A program made the position numbers and the translations under genes. Below are positions 1-11,239 of a DNA stretch of 64,000 nucleotides, piece after piece; position 1 is the stretch's first letter, and the number at the start of each line of letters is the position of its first letter. The stretch covers positions 13,875,501 through 13,939,500 of the forward strand of contig NC_088323.1 in the NCBI RefSeq assembly GCF_910592395.1, read 5' to 3'. Source of the stretch: Lineus longissimus (Eukaryota > Nemertea > Pilidiophora > Heteronemertea > Lineidae). The notes under the pieces were generated by a model. The model saw nothing but the letters and a program-made list of their open reading frames with translations, searched no databases and was not told the DNA's origin.

Positions 1-212
1 ATAATAGTGCTTGACTGATGCATGTGGGCCTATCTTTTCTTTTAGCAGATTGAGAAAAACAAAGAGTACAAGTGAAACAGAATGGGCATAGTTGGCTTGG
101 CCGAATGGGTATAGCTGGCTTGGCAATGTGTTACAATCAGTTTAAGGCAGCCTATGTGACTGAATAATGCAGAAGACTCAACCGTATCAGTGTTTACATT
201 TTTTATACATAC

Positions 213-3200
213 CACAGTCTCCAAGGACTTCCAAAACTTTGAGTAGGGTATCGAATGCTTGAGATCCTTCTGCGGCAATGTTGTCTAATCCAGCCAGGGA
301 CTTTTTTTGAGATGCAGCGCACACCTGAATGAAAGACAATTTTATTTTACAACCAATATGTAAACAAGTTAGGAAAAAGACATGAAAGAAGTGTCATTAA
401 ACATGTCATATATTCAATAATACTACTAGGATGTACTTCTCCTCTTTTTCAATCAATAGACGGTCCAACTTTTCCCATACTTTCTCACGGAATACCCTTG
501 AATTTCAACTTGTTTTGGGCAGACAAACACAATTTCCAAATCCACAGCAGAAGAACTCAAAATAAATCTTTGCCAAGGAGTTGCATTTGCTGTTACCTTT
601 GGAAGTCGAACTCCAAATACCTGTAATTGGCATTCTTGCCTGAATTATTGAGAAGAGTGAGCTTCTTTTCAGTGGTTGAAAACCAATTTCCTCGCAGTAT
701 GCTAGGTACATCTGAATGAGTCTTGACACGATGGTAGTCCTCACAACATTTGGTATCTCCAGTTTCTCCCCATGGCTCAGCTTCATGGTACGAGTTCCAT
801 ATGCTACATCTTGAAGAAATTCTGGTCTAGAGATGAAGTCGAGGAAGTGATCCACCTTCGCCTCATCCATACGGGATCGGGTGACTGGCTCAATATGCAC
901 AGGTTGGGCTTGACCAACTTCAGTAGCGTGTTTTCTTGCCTTGTCAATTCTGTAGATAGTCAATCCTGGGATTAGTTCCTGCAAAAAGGTAGACATTGAA
1001 TACTAGGTATTTTTTTAACAATAGCAATTCAAAATGTATATGCACAGTGTAAATATGAGTGACAATGAGCAGGTCACTCAAGTTCAAGTGCATGTACATG
1101 TACATGTAAGATGTAACCTGGTTCCAACAACTGGAAATACCAGGGTCATTCTATTGTGATAGTTGTCCTTTCTCATACCTCTCATTCCACACATGACCCT
1201 GCTCATCAACCAACAGAACTTATTGATACAGCATAGCCTGAGGGGTTCAGTTGATAGAGTAGTGGGGACTGGCGGTAATGATGCTCAATTTTGTCGTCAA
1301 TGAGGATGGGATACACCAACAGGGCTTGCCTACTACTACATGCCAATCCTTTGAACTGCGTGCAACAGCTAATGAAATCTTGAAACTAACCAGCAACTGT
1401 GCTTTAGTGCGATTCGTAGCAAGGATGGATAGGATTTGTCTTTTGGTAAACCATATTTCCGCCTCATTGTAGCACTTCACGACTGAAGCAGCTAAACTGT
1501 CATCCACTACCGATGGTGCAGGATGGACCAACGCCATCAATTCATCCTCTTGTCCAGGTGTGAGAAGATGAAGAACTAGACCAAGTGCTTCCCTTGCCTT
1601 CGATTTGTAATACCGTAGGGTTCTTTGTGAGGCACTGTCAATGGCAGTGACGAGCTGACCATCTACTGGAGCACATCCTCCTTTAGCAAGGAAACTACTC
1701 AGTGTTGCCAGTTCGACATTTCGTGGCTCTGGGGTAGGTGCCCAAGTCACATCCATCACATCACAACCATTATCAGTCTCTGTACTTGGTGTGGAGCTAC
1801 CATTTCCAGAAAGCAAGTGGCCACCCTGAAATGAAAGAGGAACTTTAAATGGCCACACCAGTAATTACTTATGTGTGCAACAAGACAGCATAGCATCAAT
1901 GAAATGGTCCATGGACGTGTTGTCACTATAAAGCCTCGAAGTTCCCTTACAAGCCGGCTATGAAAATCCAAATTTGACTCAAGATAGATTTTCACTGCAA
2001 CTCACCAGCATAGCATTAGGAGCAGTCATCCTACAAAATGTCTTTTTATTGCACAGGACACATTGGCTGTACCTCTTTCACCTAGCATCAATGCTCACCT
2101 TTATGATAACATTATCAGCTTCTGAGCATGATGATCCATTACAGGTACTCCCAGTAACAGGCAAAATCACTCGCCAACTCTGGTCCTCTCCATCTCCACC
2201 CTGAAAGAAACAAGCTTCCTTACAACTCAGAGTCAAAACACTGAAAAGCAAACTGTGAGTTCCATGGGCTAATAGATTAAAATACTAGCACAGCCCATGC
2301 CATGTATGATGGCTTAAAGGGCTGCGGTGCCAAGATTAAACGAGCTCTGGTTTAACAACAACAGACTAGAGCGTACGCTAGGATCAGAGTATCTCAACTC
2401 CTTTTGCACTAGATGTCGCGTCATTTACTGGGGCTACAATTTATTATAGAATAATAAATTTCCTTACATTGCACCGATGGGAAATTACCTGGATTCACTG
2501 AAGGAAATCTGACTGATTATTTATCAAATAATAAGGTACAAATTGTTGTGCCTAGACTGTGAAGCTAAGAACACATACCTCAAATTCCGTACCATCAGGT
2601 TCCTTCGATTTTTCCTCAGGTTGAATTTCAGAGACAGGGGACAACGAAACTGTAGATGAGGCAGGCTGAAAATTACAAACAGATAGCCAGTATTTTTCAT
2701 GTACTTATAATCTATGCAACTGATGCCTAGAAACACAAAAGCTTTGTGACAGCTTCATAGAGAAATTTGAACATTTACTTGGACCTCAGCACACGTAAAC
2801 TAAAAGAGCTGCTAACCCCGCCCCCTCTCTCAGAATCTTTTATCCTCTCTGGCCTGTCCATGAAAACATGTTTTTTTCTCCAACAACACCACATCACCAC
2901 AGTCTTTATCAATAAACAGCATTTGCACGTACTGGACTTACCTCCGCTGCACTTGATCTAGTTTCTAAATTAGCCATGTATTCTTTGTGTCTAGCCACAC
3001 AACTTTTGCAGAGAACTGAAATGGAGAAGAAAAGTATTGAAAACAATCAATCCCAATACCACCCCATAAGTTGGCATAAAGTGAATTTTGCCTACATGTG
3101 GGTGTCACGATTTGAATGGATCAGGAGCAGTCCTCATAAAGTGACAAACAAATGTTGTGCCCAACCGCTAGTACATGTAGTATGAAAACAAACTAGGCCT

Positions 3201-3898
3201 ACCGTACCAGTATGCGAGTCCTGACTCGCTTTTAGTGAGACCAATCACTCTCCGAGCCCTACTGTAGTCAATGGTGGGTAGTGTAAGCTCCATAAGACAA
3301 GTTTTTACTCGCGACAAGGGCCTGGTCCTGGATTGACAGAGCCTGGCACAACGCCTAGGCCTACATGTATTCATATAACAGCCCAGTACACTGCTGAGGC
3401 CCTAATAATAGGCCTAACATGTTCCAAGATGTACTGAACTACTGGCACTGCCTTACCTGATCCAACAGGTACAAGCACGTCCCACTGGTTCCAAATTTCT
3501 TTGGACTTCTCTGGATGGACCTGGCCTCCTCCATATTGTTTAGCTCTCCGTGGCTTTTCCTTGGATTTGGGAGGGTGTAAAGGGTGTGGACATTTCCTGG
3601 ACGAACTCCAAAACAAACTCCTCTGGTACCTGTGTTTTGGACAAACGGTGGTGTCCAACACAGAACTGTCAATATCGAACACACCAGCACGGAGTGCAAT
3701 CAGCTGCCATTCTGTTTTGACCTGGGCAGCCTGATTTGGAGTCAAACAACGGCTCAAATGAGCGTTCACATCTTTCTTGCACTGCTTCAATGGGTGGACA
3801 CAAGTGTCATGAGGATAACTTCCTACCAGTCCACATTGGAAATCCTTTATTATTTCAGAAAAACCGCACTTTAGTTGAAGTGTTCTTTCTTCCTCCAT
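213..3898 (-). CDS. Seven-exon gene of an unnamed invertebrate family with Cys/His pairs; 3' end outside window
   Basis: Exons read 3898-3457, 3015-2942, 2665-2579, 2200-2099, 1825-1391, 978-640 and 324-213. Each has an AG acceptor and a GT donor (GC for the sixth), and the phases agree (1 after the first exon, 0 afterwards, 1 at the last donor), so one frame runs through about 530 codons. The first exon holds VCPKH and KCPHPLH. The junction of exons 1 and 2 sits just before LCKSC, so a zinc-binding N-terminus is likely. Exon 5 ends KAQLL and exon 6 opens with ELIPGLTIYRIDKARKHA; exon 7 has KKSLAGLDNIAAEGSQAFD. From memory this arrangement matches uncharacterised, multicopy proteins of cnidarians, sponges and other invertebrates; I know no function. 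The start is the Met before EEERTLQ. A Met 27 codons upstream (3979) is also open, and a spliced leader is possible. The last donor at 212 implies further exons to the left. Confidence 0.8.
325..639 (-). other. GC-AG intron of the seven-exon gene
   Basis: The upstream exon ends ATTCAG and the intron opens GCAAGA; it closes with ATTCAG before GTGTGC. Using this GC donor keeps phase 0 and joins SLFSIIQ to VCAASQKK, which fits the family pattern as I recall it. The nearest GT donor (ACAG/GTATTT, 19 bases further on) ends in phase 1 and throws the next exon out of frame. Confidence 0.7.
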
Positions 3899-3899
3899 G

Positions 3900-4500
3900 C
3901 TGCATCCATGCACATGACCTGATAACATGTGCCATGCTTGTGTAACTGCTGTTGTTGTTGCATGCAGGACGGTTTCCAACCTAACCGCTTATCTCTCGAA
4001 AGGGCTACTCGGCCCCAAAGGGATTAAAATTGAGGGGTGGGCGGGGGAAATGGTAAATTTCATATCCTAAAGGTCTCACTAATACTCAGTTATATTTTGG
4101 GAGGGATTCATAAGGGGATCCAGAGATATATGCTTTATATGGTCTCCGGGAGGGGACCCCGGAGGGACGCGCAGTCGGGCCCGCTGCGAAAAAACCGGAA
4201 GAGTTCCCTGGATTTTTTTTTTTTAATTGAAAAGCAATATACATGTAGTAAGCTTTATCCATGTAAAGGTCACTTGCCAAAGACCTGCAATGGCTGAGGA
4301 ATCTTGTCTCAAATATGGCACATTTTTCAAAAATGGGGTGTAGAGCATTTTTGGGACACCCCTTACCCTCCTATAAGAATATTTTGGGGCAAATAAAAAT
4401 TATGGATAATATGGCTCAAGGCCCCATCTTTCAATTCCACATCAATAGTATTCAACAAGAATTGGGGAACTGGTGCCAAAAATTAGCTGCAATAGGTCTG
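3900..4500. other. Spacer between the seven-exon gene and the DIRS-like relic
   Basis: This stretch would hold the promoter and 5' leader of the minus-strand gene. I see no TATA box or clear initiator. A G-rich patch (4030-4060), a GC-rich patch (4145-4195) and a T12 run (4213-4224) are present, with no convincing coding frame. Confidence 0.4.
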
Positions 4501-4830
4501 GTTTGGAGGTATTTTCTAATAGATAATGCATAGGAAAGGGGTAATGGTCGTACACCGGAACCATAGGGTGTATGGCCAAACGAAGCCACCAGCCTTCATA
4601 CCTCCCCCAGTGTAGCCCATGGTAAAAATTGCAACCAAATCTGTTGACCCCCCATCTTGCCACTTCTGCATGATATTGCATGGTTCTCTCATGGACTGGC
4701 ACTTAACTGCTAAAAGGCTTAAAAAATCAATTGTGGTCTTGTCTCCCATTTGAGTTCTGCCTTGGCCCAATCTGTCAAGCAAGTCTTTTTGTCATAGTCG
4801 CCAGTTTGTAATTGGAGAGCCTGCATCTTA
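4500..4830 (-). pseudogene. RNase H remnant of the DIRS-like element
   Basis: Downstream of the RT one frame reads LTDWAKAELKWE, like the AK-ELKWW motif that precedes DIRS RNase H. A second frame reads FTMGYTGGGMKAGGFVW, which resembles a decayed TDAS-x-GWGG followed by TGG-W. Stops and a frame change separate them. Confidence 0.5.
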
Positions 4831-4918
4831 TTAGCTTCCAACTGTCTGTAATAAAATGGGCCATACATCACCCCGGGAAAGCAAGACACCAAAGTACCGA
4901 TAACCTCGGCAAGTAATT

Positions 4919-5872
4919 TTATAGTAGGCCTCCCTTGGCTCTGTAGGCTTGAGCATATGGCTTCGACCTTTCCACTTTCTGTGGTGTGAGGAAAACCGCA
5001 ATAAGTATTGAGTCAAATATGAATCTAATAAATTCCCTTTGTTGCCTTGGTGGCCATTTTGACTTAATGGGATGGAGAATTAACATATGGTCAACTAGTA
5101 TTGTAGTAGCCATCATTGCACTTCTGGCACATGCCAGTGTCATATCTTGCTTCAGCCGCAGATTGTCAACATATATGACCGATGTGATACTTTGCTGCCT
5201 TATGCGTGCCATAATCGGTTTCATTAGGTTTTTCCATAGCCTTGGACACGGGCCAAGCCCATTCGGGGAGCACGTATACTGAAATAATCTTCCATTCCAC
5301 TCAAACTTTAAATATCTTTGTGAATTTCTGTGTATAGGCACACAATAATTCGCATCTTTGATATCAACTGTGTATTGATAGCAAAACGGCGTCATCAAAA
5401 CTACAACGGTCTTAAGGCCCTCCATTTTAAAATGGACATACATCAAATGCTTGTTCAAGATGGACAGATCTAGGATCATTCTATATGTTACATCCTTTTT
5501 TGGCCTCGGGAATACGGAAATTACAGGAAATACAGGAAATAAACTGTATGGGCTCTTGGAGACATTCTACTATCACTTTCTTCTCCAGAAGAGATTTATT
5601 TTCAGCATTAATGGCCTCAGTTTCCTCTCTGTTAAATTTTATTTGGGATGGCACCCTAGTTTGTCGCAGCGGATCTCCATCAAACTCAAGCTGGTAGCCT
5701 TGATAATATTGAGGAGAAAAGGATCAGATGTTGATTCCTTCCAGTTTTCAAAATAATGTCGTATTCTACCTGCTTTAAAATAGCGAATATCGGCCTCCGA
5801 TTTTCTAACGGTTTGCTCAATGAACTCATTGAGTTCTGCATAATTAAAGGAAGTTGTACTGGTCAATATCAA
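4919..5872 (-). pseudogene. DIRS-type reverse transcriptase, broken
   Basis: The frame starts with a pre-RT block (GRIRHYFENWKESTSDPF) typical of the linker ahead of DIRS reverse transcriptases. It shifts near 5640 and again near 5480 before the core. The core shows the first catalytic Asp region (VDIKDANYCVPIH), the fingers block FKMEGLKTVV and SPNGLGPCP. The usual YxDD box reads YVDN here, so one catalytic aspartate is replaced. Tail residues HPIKSKWPP and LTPQKVE match the thumb. Loss of the Asp and at least two frame breaks mean it cannot act. Confidence 0.75.
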
Positions 5873-5987
5873 GCTTAGAAGTCTTTTGAGGACCTACCTG
5901 ATCTGGTAAGCGTTCTGTCTTTACTTTCCGTCCTCCCGTTTCTTCTTGTTATGGGAGTAGGGCTTCTTTTCCCTTCCGCCTTGGAAC

Positions 5988-6627
5988 TTACCGCGGTATT
6001 GTCGACGGGATTGGTAACTCTTGCGGCCGTGATGGAAACTCTTTCCCCGCGGCTTCTACAAGTAGTTTTTTGACAAAGAGTATGAGTCTTTCGTCACCTC
6101 CTCGACCTGTTTGGCCTCTTTTATAGCCTTGGAGATGTCGTCGCCAAATAATTTGTTGGTAACATGGATTATTCCTGTTTGGCAAAAGCTTTGAAACTTG
6201 GCCCTGAGACCTAGCTTTATTGCTTCCATACGTTTTATTGAGAGCTCCTGGTTTGCGTACCCAAGAAGAGCCAAAGCATCGGAAGCGATTTTGACTTTTT
6301 TCTGTTTGTCAATGTTCTCTTTGAGAATTGAATCTGCGATGCTAGCCTAGCCACTGCGGCAGCAGCTTTGTTAACTGCCTTCTGGATATAAAATAGGCGG
6401 ACATCACGCGATCGGGCAACAGCAGTGATCTTTGTCCTTATCTCATCGTTAAGCTTTGGGGTTTCTAACGCCCCACAGTTTTCCGGAAAGGGATAGAGTT
6501 GTTCCTTCTCCATCGCCATATCTTTGGTCTTCCTCAGGCGAAATCGATTGTTCACAATTTCTGCCAGTTTATTTTCTTTCATTGTAGCAATGCGAAAATA
6601 TAAGCAATTATGGTTAGGTCCGTCCAA
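5988..6627 (-). pseudogene. DIRS gag-like protein, broken
   Basis: Three overlapping frames form one decayed protein. The first (6627-6235) holds ENCGALETPKLNDEI and the helical stretch KAVNKAAAAVARL. The second (6274-6056) has ALLGYANQELSIKRMEAIK and LFGDDISKAIKEAKQVEE. The LLGxAxxELSxxR and LFGDDI patterns are ones I associate with gag-like proteins of DIRS elements in aquatic animals. A short Arg/Pro-rich tail follows near 6000. Frame changes fall near 6270 and 6180. The nucleocapsid-like end has no CCHC knuckle that I can see. Confidence 0.6.
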
Positions 6628-6721
6628 GTAGCTTCTAGAGTGACTCAGCCACTCACTCTCTTGATTACAGCGGCCGCCTCAGCGCCACCACGCGGGGTCT
6701 ATTGGTATTAGGCTTAGTAGC

Positions 6722-7246
6722 TTCGCGCGATATGCACCATTCTGGGAAAACTCAATGAGAAAGTATGCTCATTAGCATAATCTATTCTTAGCTCCAGCTC
6801 GAGGTAATCTTGTGCAGTGTTTCTTCGGGCCAGATGCATTGTGGTGGAAAACGTCTAGTACAAAGAACGGCTGTCTTGCGCCAGATGAATAAGTGAAGTA
6901 AGTCTGGCTACGCGTGACTACTGTAACAGAAATGACCATTACGGAGACTCTGTGGCGTAGGTATATACTTAATAGAAGAACCATGCCGTCCCGAGTTTCG
7001 CGCTATATGGACCATTCTGGGAAAACTCAATGAAGAAGGTATGCTCATTAACATAATCTATTATTAGCCCCTGCTCGAGATAATCTGCGCAGTGTTGCTT
7101 TTGCCCACATACATCGTGCTGGAAAACGTCTCGAACACAGAAGGTCTGACATGCGCCAGACTAATAAGTGAAGAAACTCTGGCTGCGCGAGACATCTGTG
7201 ATCAAAATGACCATAGCAGACTGTGACGTAGGCATATATGTTTTAT
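6722..7246. repeat. Two direct repeats of about 275 bp beside the DIRS-like element
   Basis: A block opening CACCATTCTGGGAAAACTCA near 6734 recurs near 7009 with about 80% identity. Shared landmarks include GTATGCTCATTA, GCAGTGTT, GGAAAACGTCT, TGCGCCAGA and GACGTAGG. It lies immediately 5' of the gag-like frame on the element's strand, where a promoter or terminal repeat would sit. Confidence 0.75.
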
Positions 7247-9640
7247 AATTAAAAATGTCCTCAAAAGACGATATGGAATGATTTTTTATTAACATTTCCT
7301 GAACTTCTAATTATTACTTTACATAAATAGGTCGGCGTTTGGTCGCGTGGTTTTCTTTCCTTGTGACAATATACAGCAAAATAGTTACAACTCCACAATC
7401 GCGCTATAAGTCAAAAATAAGGCCACGGTGGCCCATTATGTTTCGCCAGCTTCGCTATTTTGCCGCTACGCGGCGCGTTGGGTCCTTGCGTCCAGTGAAG
7501 TGATTGATAGTGAGATAGAATAGCGGGCTTCAGGTTAGATCCTATCCGCGAACTGATACCTATCCTGATCCTGATCACGGAAACGGGATAGAAGAATCTC
7601 TCTAAATCATTTGGCCGTGCTGCTGTAAATGTAAACTTGCCACGTCATTTAGCTGTCCATCCGCCTGTAGGACCGATAGGGCAAGAAACTCATTTATCCC
7701 CTCTGCTTGTTCCATCTTGAACGATTTTTCCGCCGACATAAAGCAGTCACCTACATTATTTTCTTTCAAGATATAAAATACAATATTTCAAATAACGTGT
7801 TTTTTTTCGGAGCTGGTCGTTGCTTACGTAAGATTGATAACCTACACACTCGTTTAGACTTGGTTAAACAAGAGTCTTTCAAATAAAGAGTCAGGTCACG
7901 GCAAGTTTCATCTGATCCCACAGCTCTCTCGGGCAATTAACTAGAAGTCGTGATGAAGCCCATTTTACTTTAGCTACAAACTGGGCTGAGATGCAAGACA
8001 ATGATAAAACGACCAAATATTCAACGAAAAATATACTCCGCACATGCAGTATACATAAGATTCTCGGATAACAAATACATACAATATAAATTTTTTTGGA
8101 CTTATATCGATGTGAACGATCAAACAATTTAGGCAGATAAGTTAGTTAATTTTCACTGGCTGCTAATTGGCAAACTAAACAATAATCAAATCGAAATTAA
8201 CATGCATGCATGCACCCACTGATCAGTTTGCAATTTGTTACAAAAAATCCATAACTAGGTTGTGATCAATGGCAAACTTGTGACAGGCACATTATGAGAA
8301 GACTCAGAATATACACGTCATGTACGCCACTTTGCGCTTTAGTGTTTGCCAAAACAAGCTCATCGATGGGAAAATGAACCGTTTTCTAATCTTAAAGGAA
8401 AGAAACTGGGCTTCAAAATAGCAGAGACATTGAATCAGAGAAATTTTGATATAACAAAAATTTGATTTCTAAACATGCTAACGTTTGACCACAAAAGTCG
8501 AGTCTTTTGCATGTTTTCATACTTTTTTTCAATTTTTACCGCGAACGCGAAATTAACCTGCAATAAAACTCGTTGTAGTGGGTCAAATTGATAAGATATG
8601 AATATCCCACTAGATGACAACAAATGGAACCATATGATGCCTTTAGATGGTCTATTTATCACCGACAACATACCTAACTACATGTACTTATTAACTGCTA
8701 ACCACAAAAATATGTGATGATCCGGAGAAGAAAAACGCATTTCGAAAATTATTCTCAAATCAGTGCCGTCACCACTTCTAAAAACTGTCGAAAAGTAAAA
8801 TATGAAACATATCGCTGTTTGTATCAATGTTGTCTTTGACACTATATCTGAATAACTGTATAGAAATCTGTGCATTTGAAAATGGCGTTTGCTCTAAAAC
8901 TGAGGATTTGGCTATGTTCAGCTGATCGAAGAATAGTTGTTCAAGTTTCAGTTGTGTGGAATTTGCCAGGGTCAACGCGTGACCCGAGAGAGCTCTGTCC
9001 CATCGCTCGTCTCTCGGAACGGTCGGTTGCATTGATGTTGAAACCATACGTTCCCTAGTTGCCTGACAATTTATTTGAAAGACTCTGATTAGACAACTCT
9101 CAAATATGATATCTACTCAAGGTCTATCATCGACTCTCCTATGTGCTCTTATAGGCAAGACGCTGAGACATACTTCCATTACTTTATTAATTGCGTGCAA
9201 TTTTGCTGATATGAGACGTATTTTCGACTCGTGTCGTCTTTCTCTCATTCTCAGACAAGTAATTTTTGGATTTGATCATCCATTTGTAAATCACAACCCA
9301 ATACTGTTTACCTTCGTCGAGGAAGTTATCAAAAACTCCAAAAGATTTGCCATTTAGCCGGCCTCCTGATCATACTGGTAAGATTCGGCTTCATAAATTG
9401 TTGAGAAATTGGGAATTGGATTGCCAACCTATATTCACCTGCATTCTCCCACTCCAGTTGTAATAGGTGACCATAATGTACCTTGGTACGTGGCACCTTT
9501 TGTTCAATAAATAAAATAAGAAAGAAAAAGCCGAATAATATTTCGTGATCAGCCAAAATAATTATGATTTTTTCTCCAGAAATCTTTGTAAGTTGGAAAC
9601 ATGAATCATAAGGCGCGATAATCTGGCACTTTTAAAGTAG
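7247..9640. other. No gene seen
   Basis: AT-rich, with short random frames only. I see no splice-bounded exon, tandem array or clear inverted repeat. The last 150 bases begin to resemble intron sequence found again near 26.7-26.9 kb. Confidence 0.5.
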
Positions 9641-9744
9641 TGCATAGGTTACAGAACTAAAATTGAATCTATTCAAAGTGATCTCGACTTCTGGCTCTTA
9701 TCTTATTGTATACAGGTATTATGATAATTCAAAAATTGATTGTT

Positions 9745-9853
9745 GACGGCGTCAATGGGGCGCTGATGCTCGCCTCTCACAACGGTCACCTTGCTGTCGT
9801 AGATGCTCTATCATGCTATTGAAAGCGGCGCAGATGTTGACGAAGGGAAGAAG
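9745..9853 (+). pseudogene. Ankyrin-repeat exon, frameshifted
   Basis: The first part reads GALMLASHNGHLAVVDAL, an ankyrin repeat with the LxxASxxGHLxVVxxL helix pattern. A frame change then occurs before IESGADVDEG, the usual end of the repeat. The 3' end still has AAG/GTAGCA, a usable donor. The expected acceptor upstream (TTGTTGACGG) has lost its AG. It would have been a 33-residue repeat exon like the one at 27118. Confidence 0.65.
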
Positions 9854-10043
9854 GTAGCACACCAAAAGCTTTCTCAAATCATAAGATGATAAAGCAATAT
9901 CAAAAATATGTTGGCAATGTGTATGTTATTGTTGAACAAGATAACTAGTTTGAATCTCTTGAAATCATCTACTCCTCTATCTAGTCGTTTCTTTTTATGT
10001 ATTTCGATATTTGCCTGTCGACAGTTTGTCTGTCTTGTTATAG

Positions 10044-10103
10044 AACGGCTGGACGGCGCTAATAAGTGCCTCCCAAAACGCTCACCTTGGGGTCGTAGTG
10101 TAC
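10044..10103 (+). pseudogene. Second decayed ankyrin-repeat exon
   Basis: After GTCTTGTTATAG the sequence reads NGWTALISASQNAHLGVV, close to the intact exon at 27118 and preceded by the same intron end (GTATTTCGATATTTG, then TGTCTGTCTTGTT). The frame then runs into unrelated sequence with no donor, so the second helix and loop are missing. It is a partial copy of the downstream exon. Confidence 0.65.
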
Positions 10104-10379
10104 GGGGTTGTAATTAAATGGAAATTTCACCAATTAAAGTGAATGGTATCATAAGTCAAAACAAGTTCTCCACCATATCATATAGAGGTTAATTGGGCGT
10201 TTGTCTTACGCTTGTGCATTGGTAAAGACTGTGGCAGCAAAAGGGACAGTGATCCAGGGAATAAATCTTACTTCAGATAATTGGTAGTCTACAGACAATG
10301 AATCCATTGTGTCGCCAACTGTTAGTGGAATGTCGTGTTTTTGCTTAACCCGTGAAGTTGAGCAAATCAAATCGAACAA

Positions 10380-11236
10380 GTGTTCATTGAAGAAAACAAG
10401 CCAATGTCAAATCGAGAGTTAGAAAATAGACTGTCAAGCTTGTTTCGGTGTAGTGAAATAAGCACGACAGATGTTGTCACGAATGACATTGATGATGAAC
10501 GTTTCAAAGCGGACTATCGTGAGAAAATAGAATTCAAAGACGGAAAATACTTTGCGCCATTGCCGTGGAAGGAAGATAACTATGATCTGCCTTCTAAACT
10601 GGAGCTTTGTAAGCAACGATTGTCACAGGTGACGAAACGTCTTGAGAAGTTGAACTTAATGGACTCATACCGTGGTGTTATGCAAGAACACCTAGAAAAG
10701 GAATACATCGAAATGATACCGGAAGCAGATTGCCCATGGAGTGAAGAGCGTTGTGTTTGCTGCAAATGCCGGTCGGGTGAGTCTTAATGACTGTATTTTC
10801 AAGGGACCTTGTATGTTGAAAGGTTTGCATGAGTTACTACTGCGTTTTCGCGTACATAGATTCGCAGTCATTGCTGACATTGTTCGCGCATTCCTGTCTG
10901 TTGAACTTGTTGAAAAGGATAGGAACTTCGTCAAGTTTCTTTGGTTTCGCATAATGACCCAAGAGAGGAAGTTATTGTTTATCGTTGCACGACAGTTGTC
11001 TTTGGGAACATCGTCGCCGTTCGCGCTAGGCATGGTACTGGATAAGCATTTGAACTCATACGAATCAAGTCCATCAAGTGACCTAGAGGAGAAACTATAC
11101 ATGGATAATGTCTTGACTGGGGCTGATTCAGAAAAGGCTTTAGGGGAGTACTATCACTCGGCACGCAGTATAATGCAAGACGGTGGATTTAATATTTGTC
11201 GGTGGTTGTCTAATTCATCCGATCTCTCAAGAATTT
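10380..11236 (+). pseudogene. BEL/Pao reverse transcriptase, frameshifted
   Basis: The first frame (10380-10787) carries the connector typical of BEL pol, with FKDGKYFAPLPWKEDN and LPSKLELCKQRL. It shifts near 10760 into SLNDCIFKGPCML, the canonical SLND-GP motif, then VIADIVRAFLSVEL (first catalytic Asp). The second catalytic site reads LYMDNVLTGADSE; YxDN in place of YxDD also occurs in some BEL elements as I recall them. The stop at 11236 ends the frame within the thumb. Confidence 0.8.
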
Positions 11237-11239
11237 AGC

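Larger units (their letters stand above)
4500..6640 (-). mobile_element. Degenerate DIRS-like retrotransposon
   Basis: Read on the minus strand the order is a gag-like frame (6627-6000), reverse transcriptase (5872-4919) and a worn RNase H region (about 4830-4500). That order, and the RT subtype with ILDLSILNKH, HFKMEGL and CSPNGLGPCPRLW, fits DIRS elements rather than Gypsy. I could not find a tyrosine recombinase or methyltransferase frame, so the identification rests on RT and gag character. Frameshifts and stops break every frame. The left end is not defined; on the right the element leads into a 275-bp direct repeat. Confidence 0.7.

Noticed and set aside
772-975. Plus-strand frame opposite exon 6 of the first gene
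   Set aside because: It is a shadow of the spliced minus-strand exon; no motif or splice support.
1996-2020. A 25-base mini-exon (GATGACTGC...ATGCTG) between good-looking splice sites
   Set aside because: Including it shifts the frame or adds a stop, while the exons on either side join in phase 0 without it.
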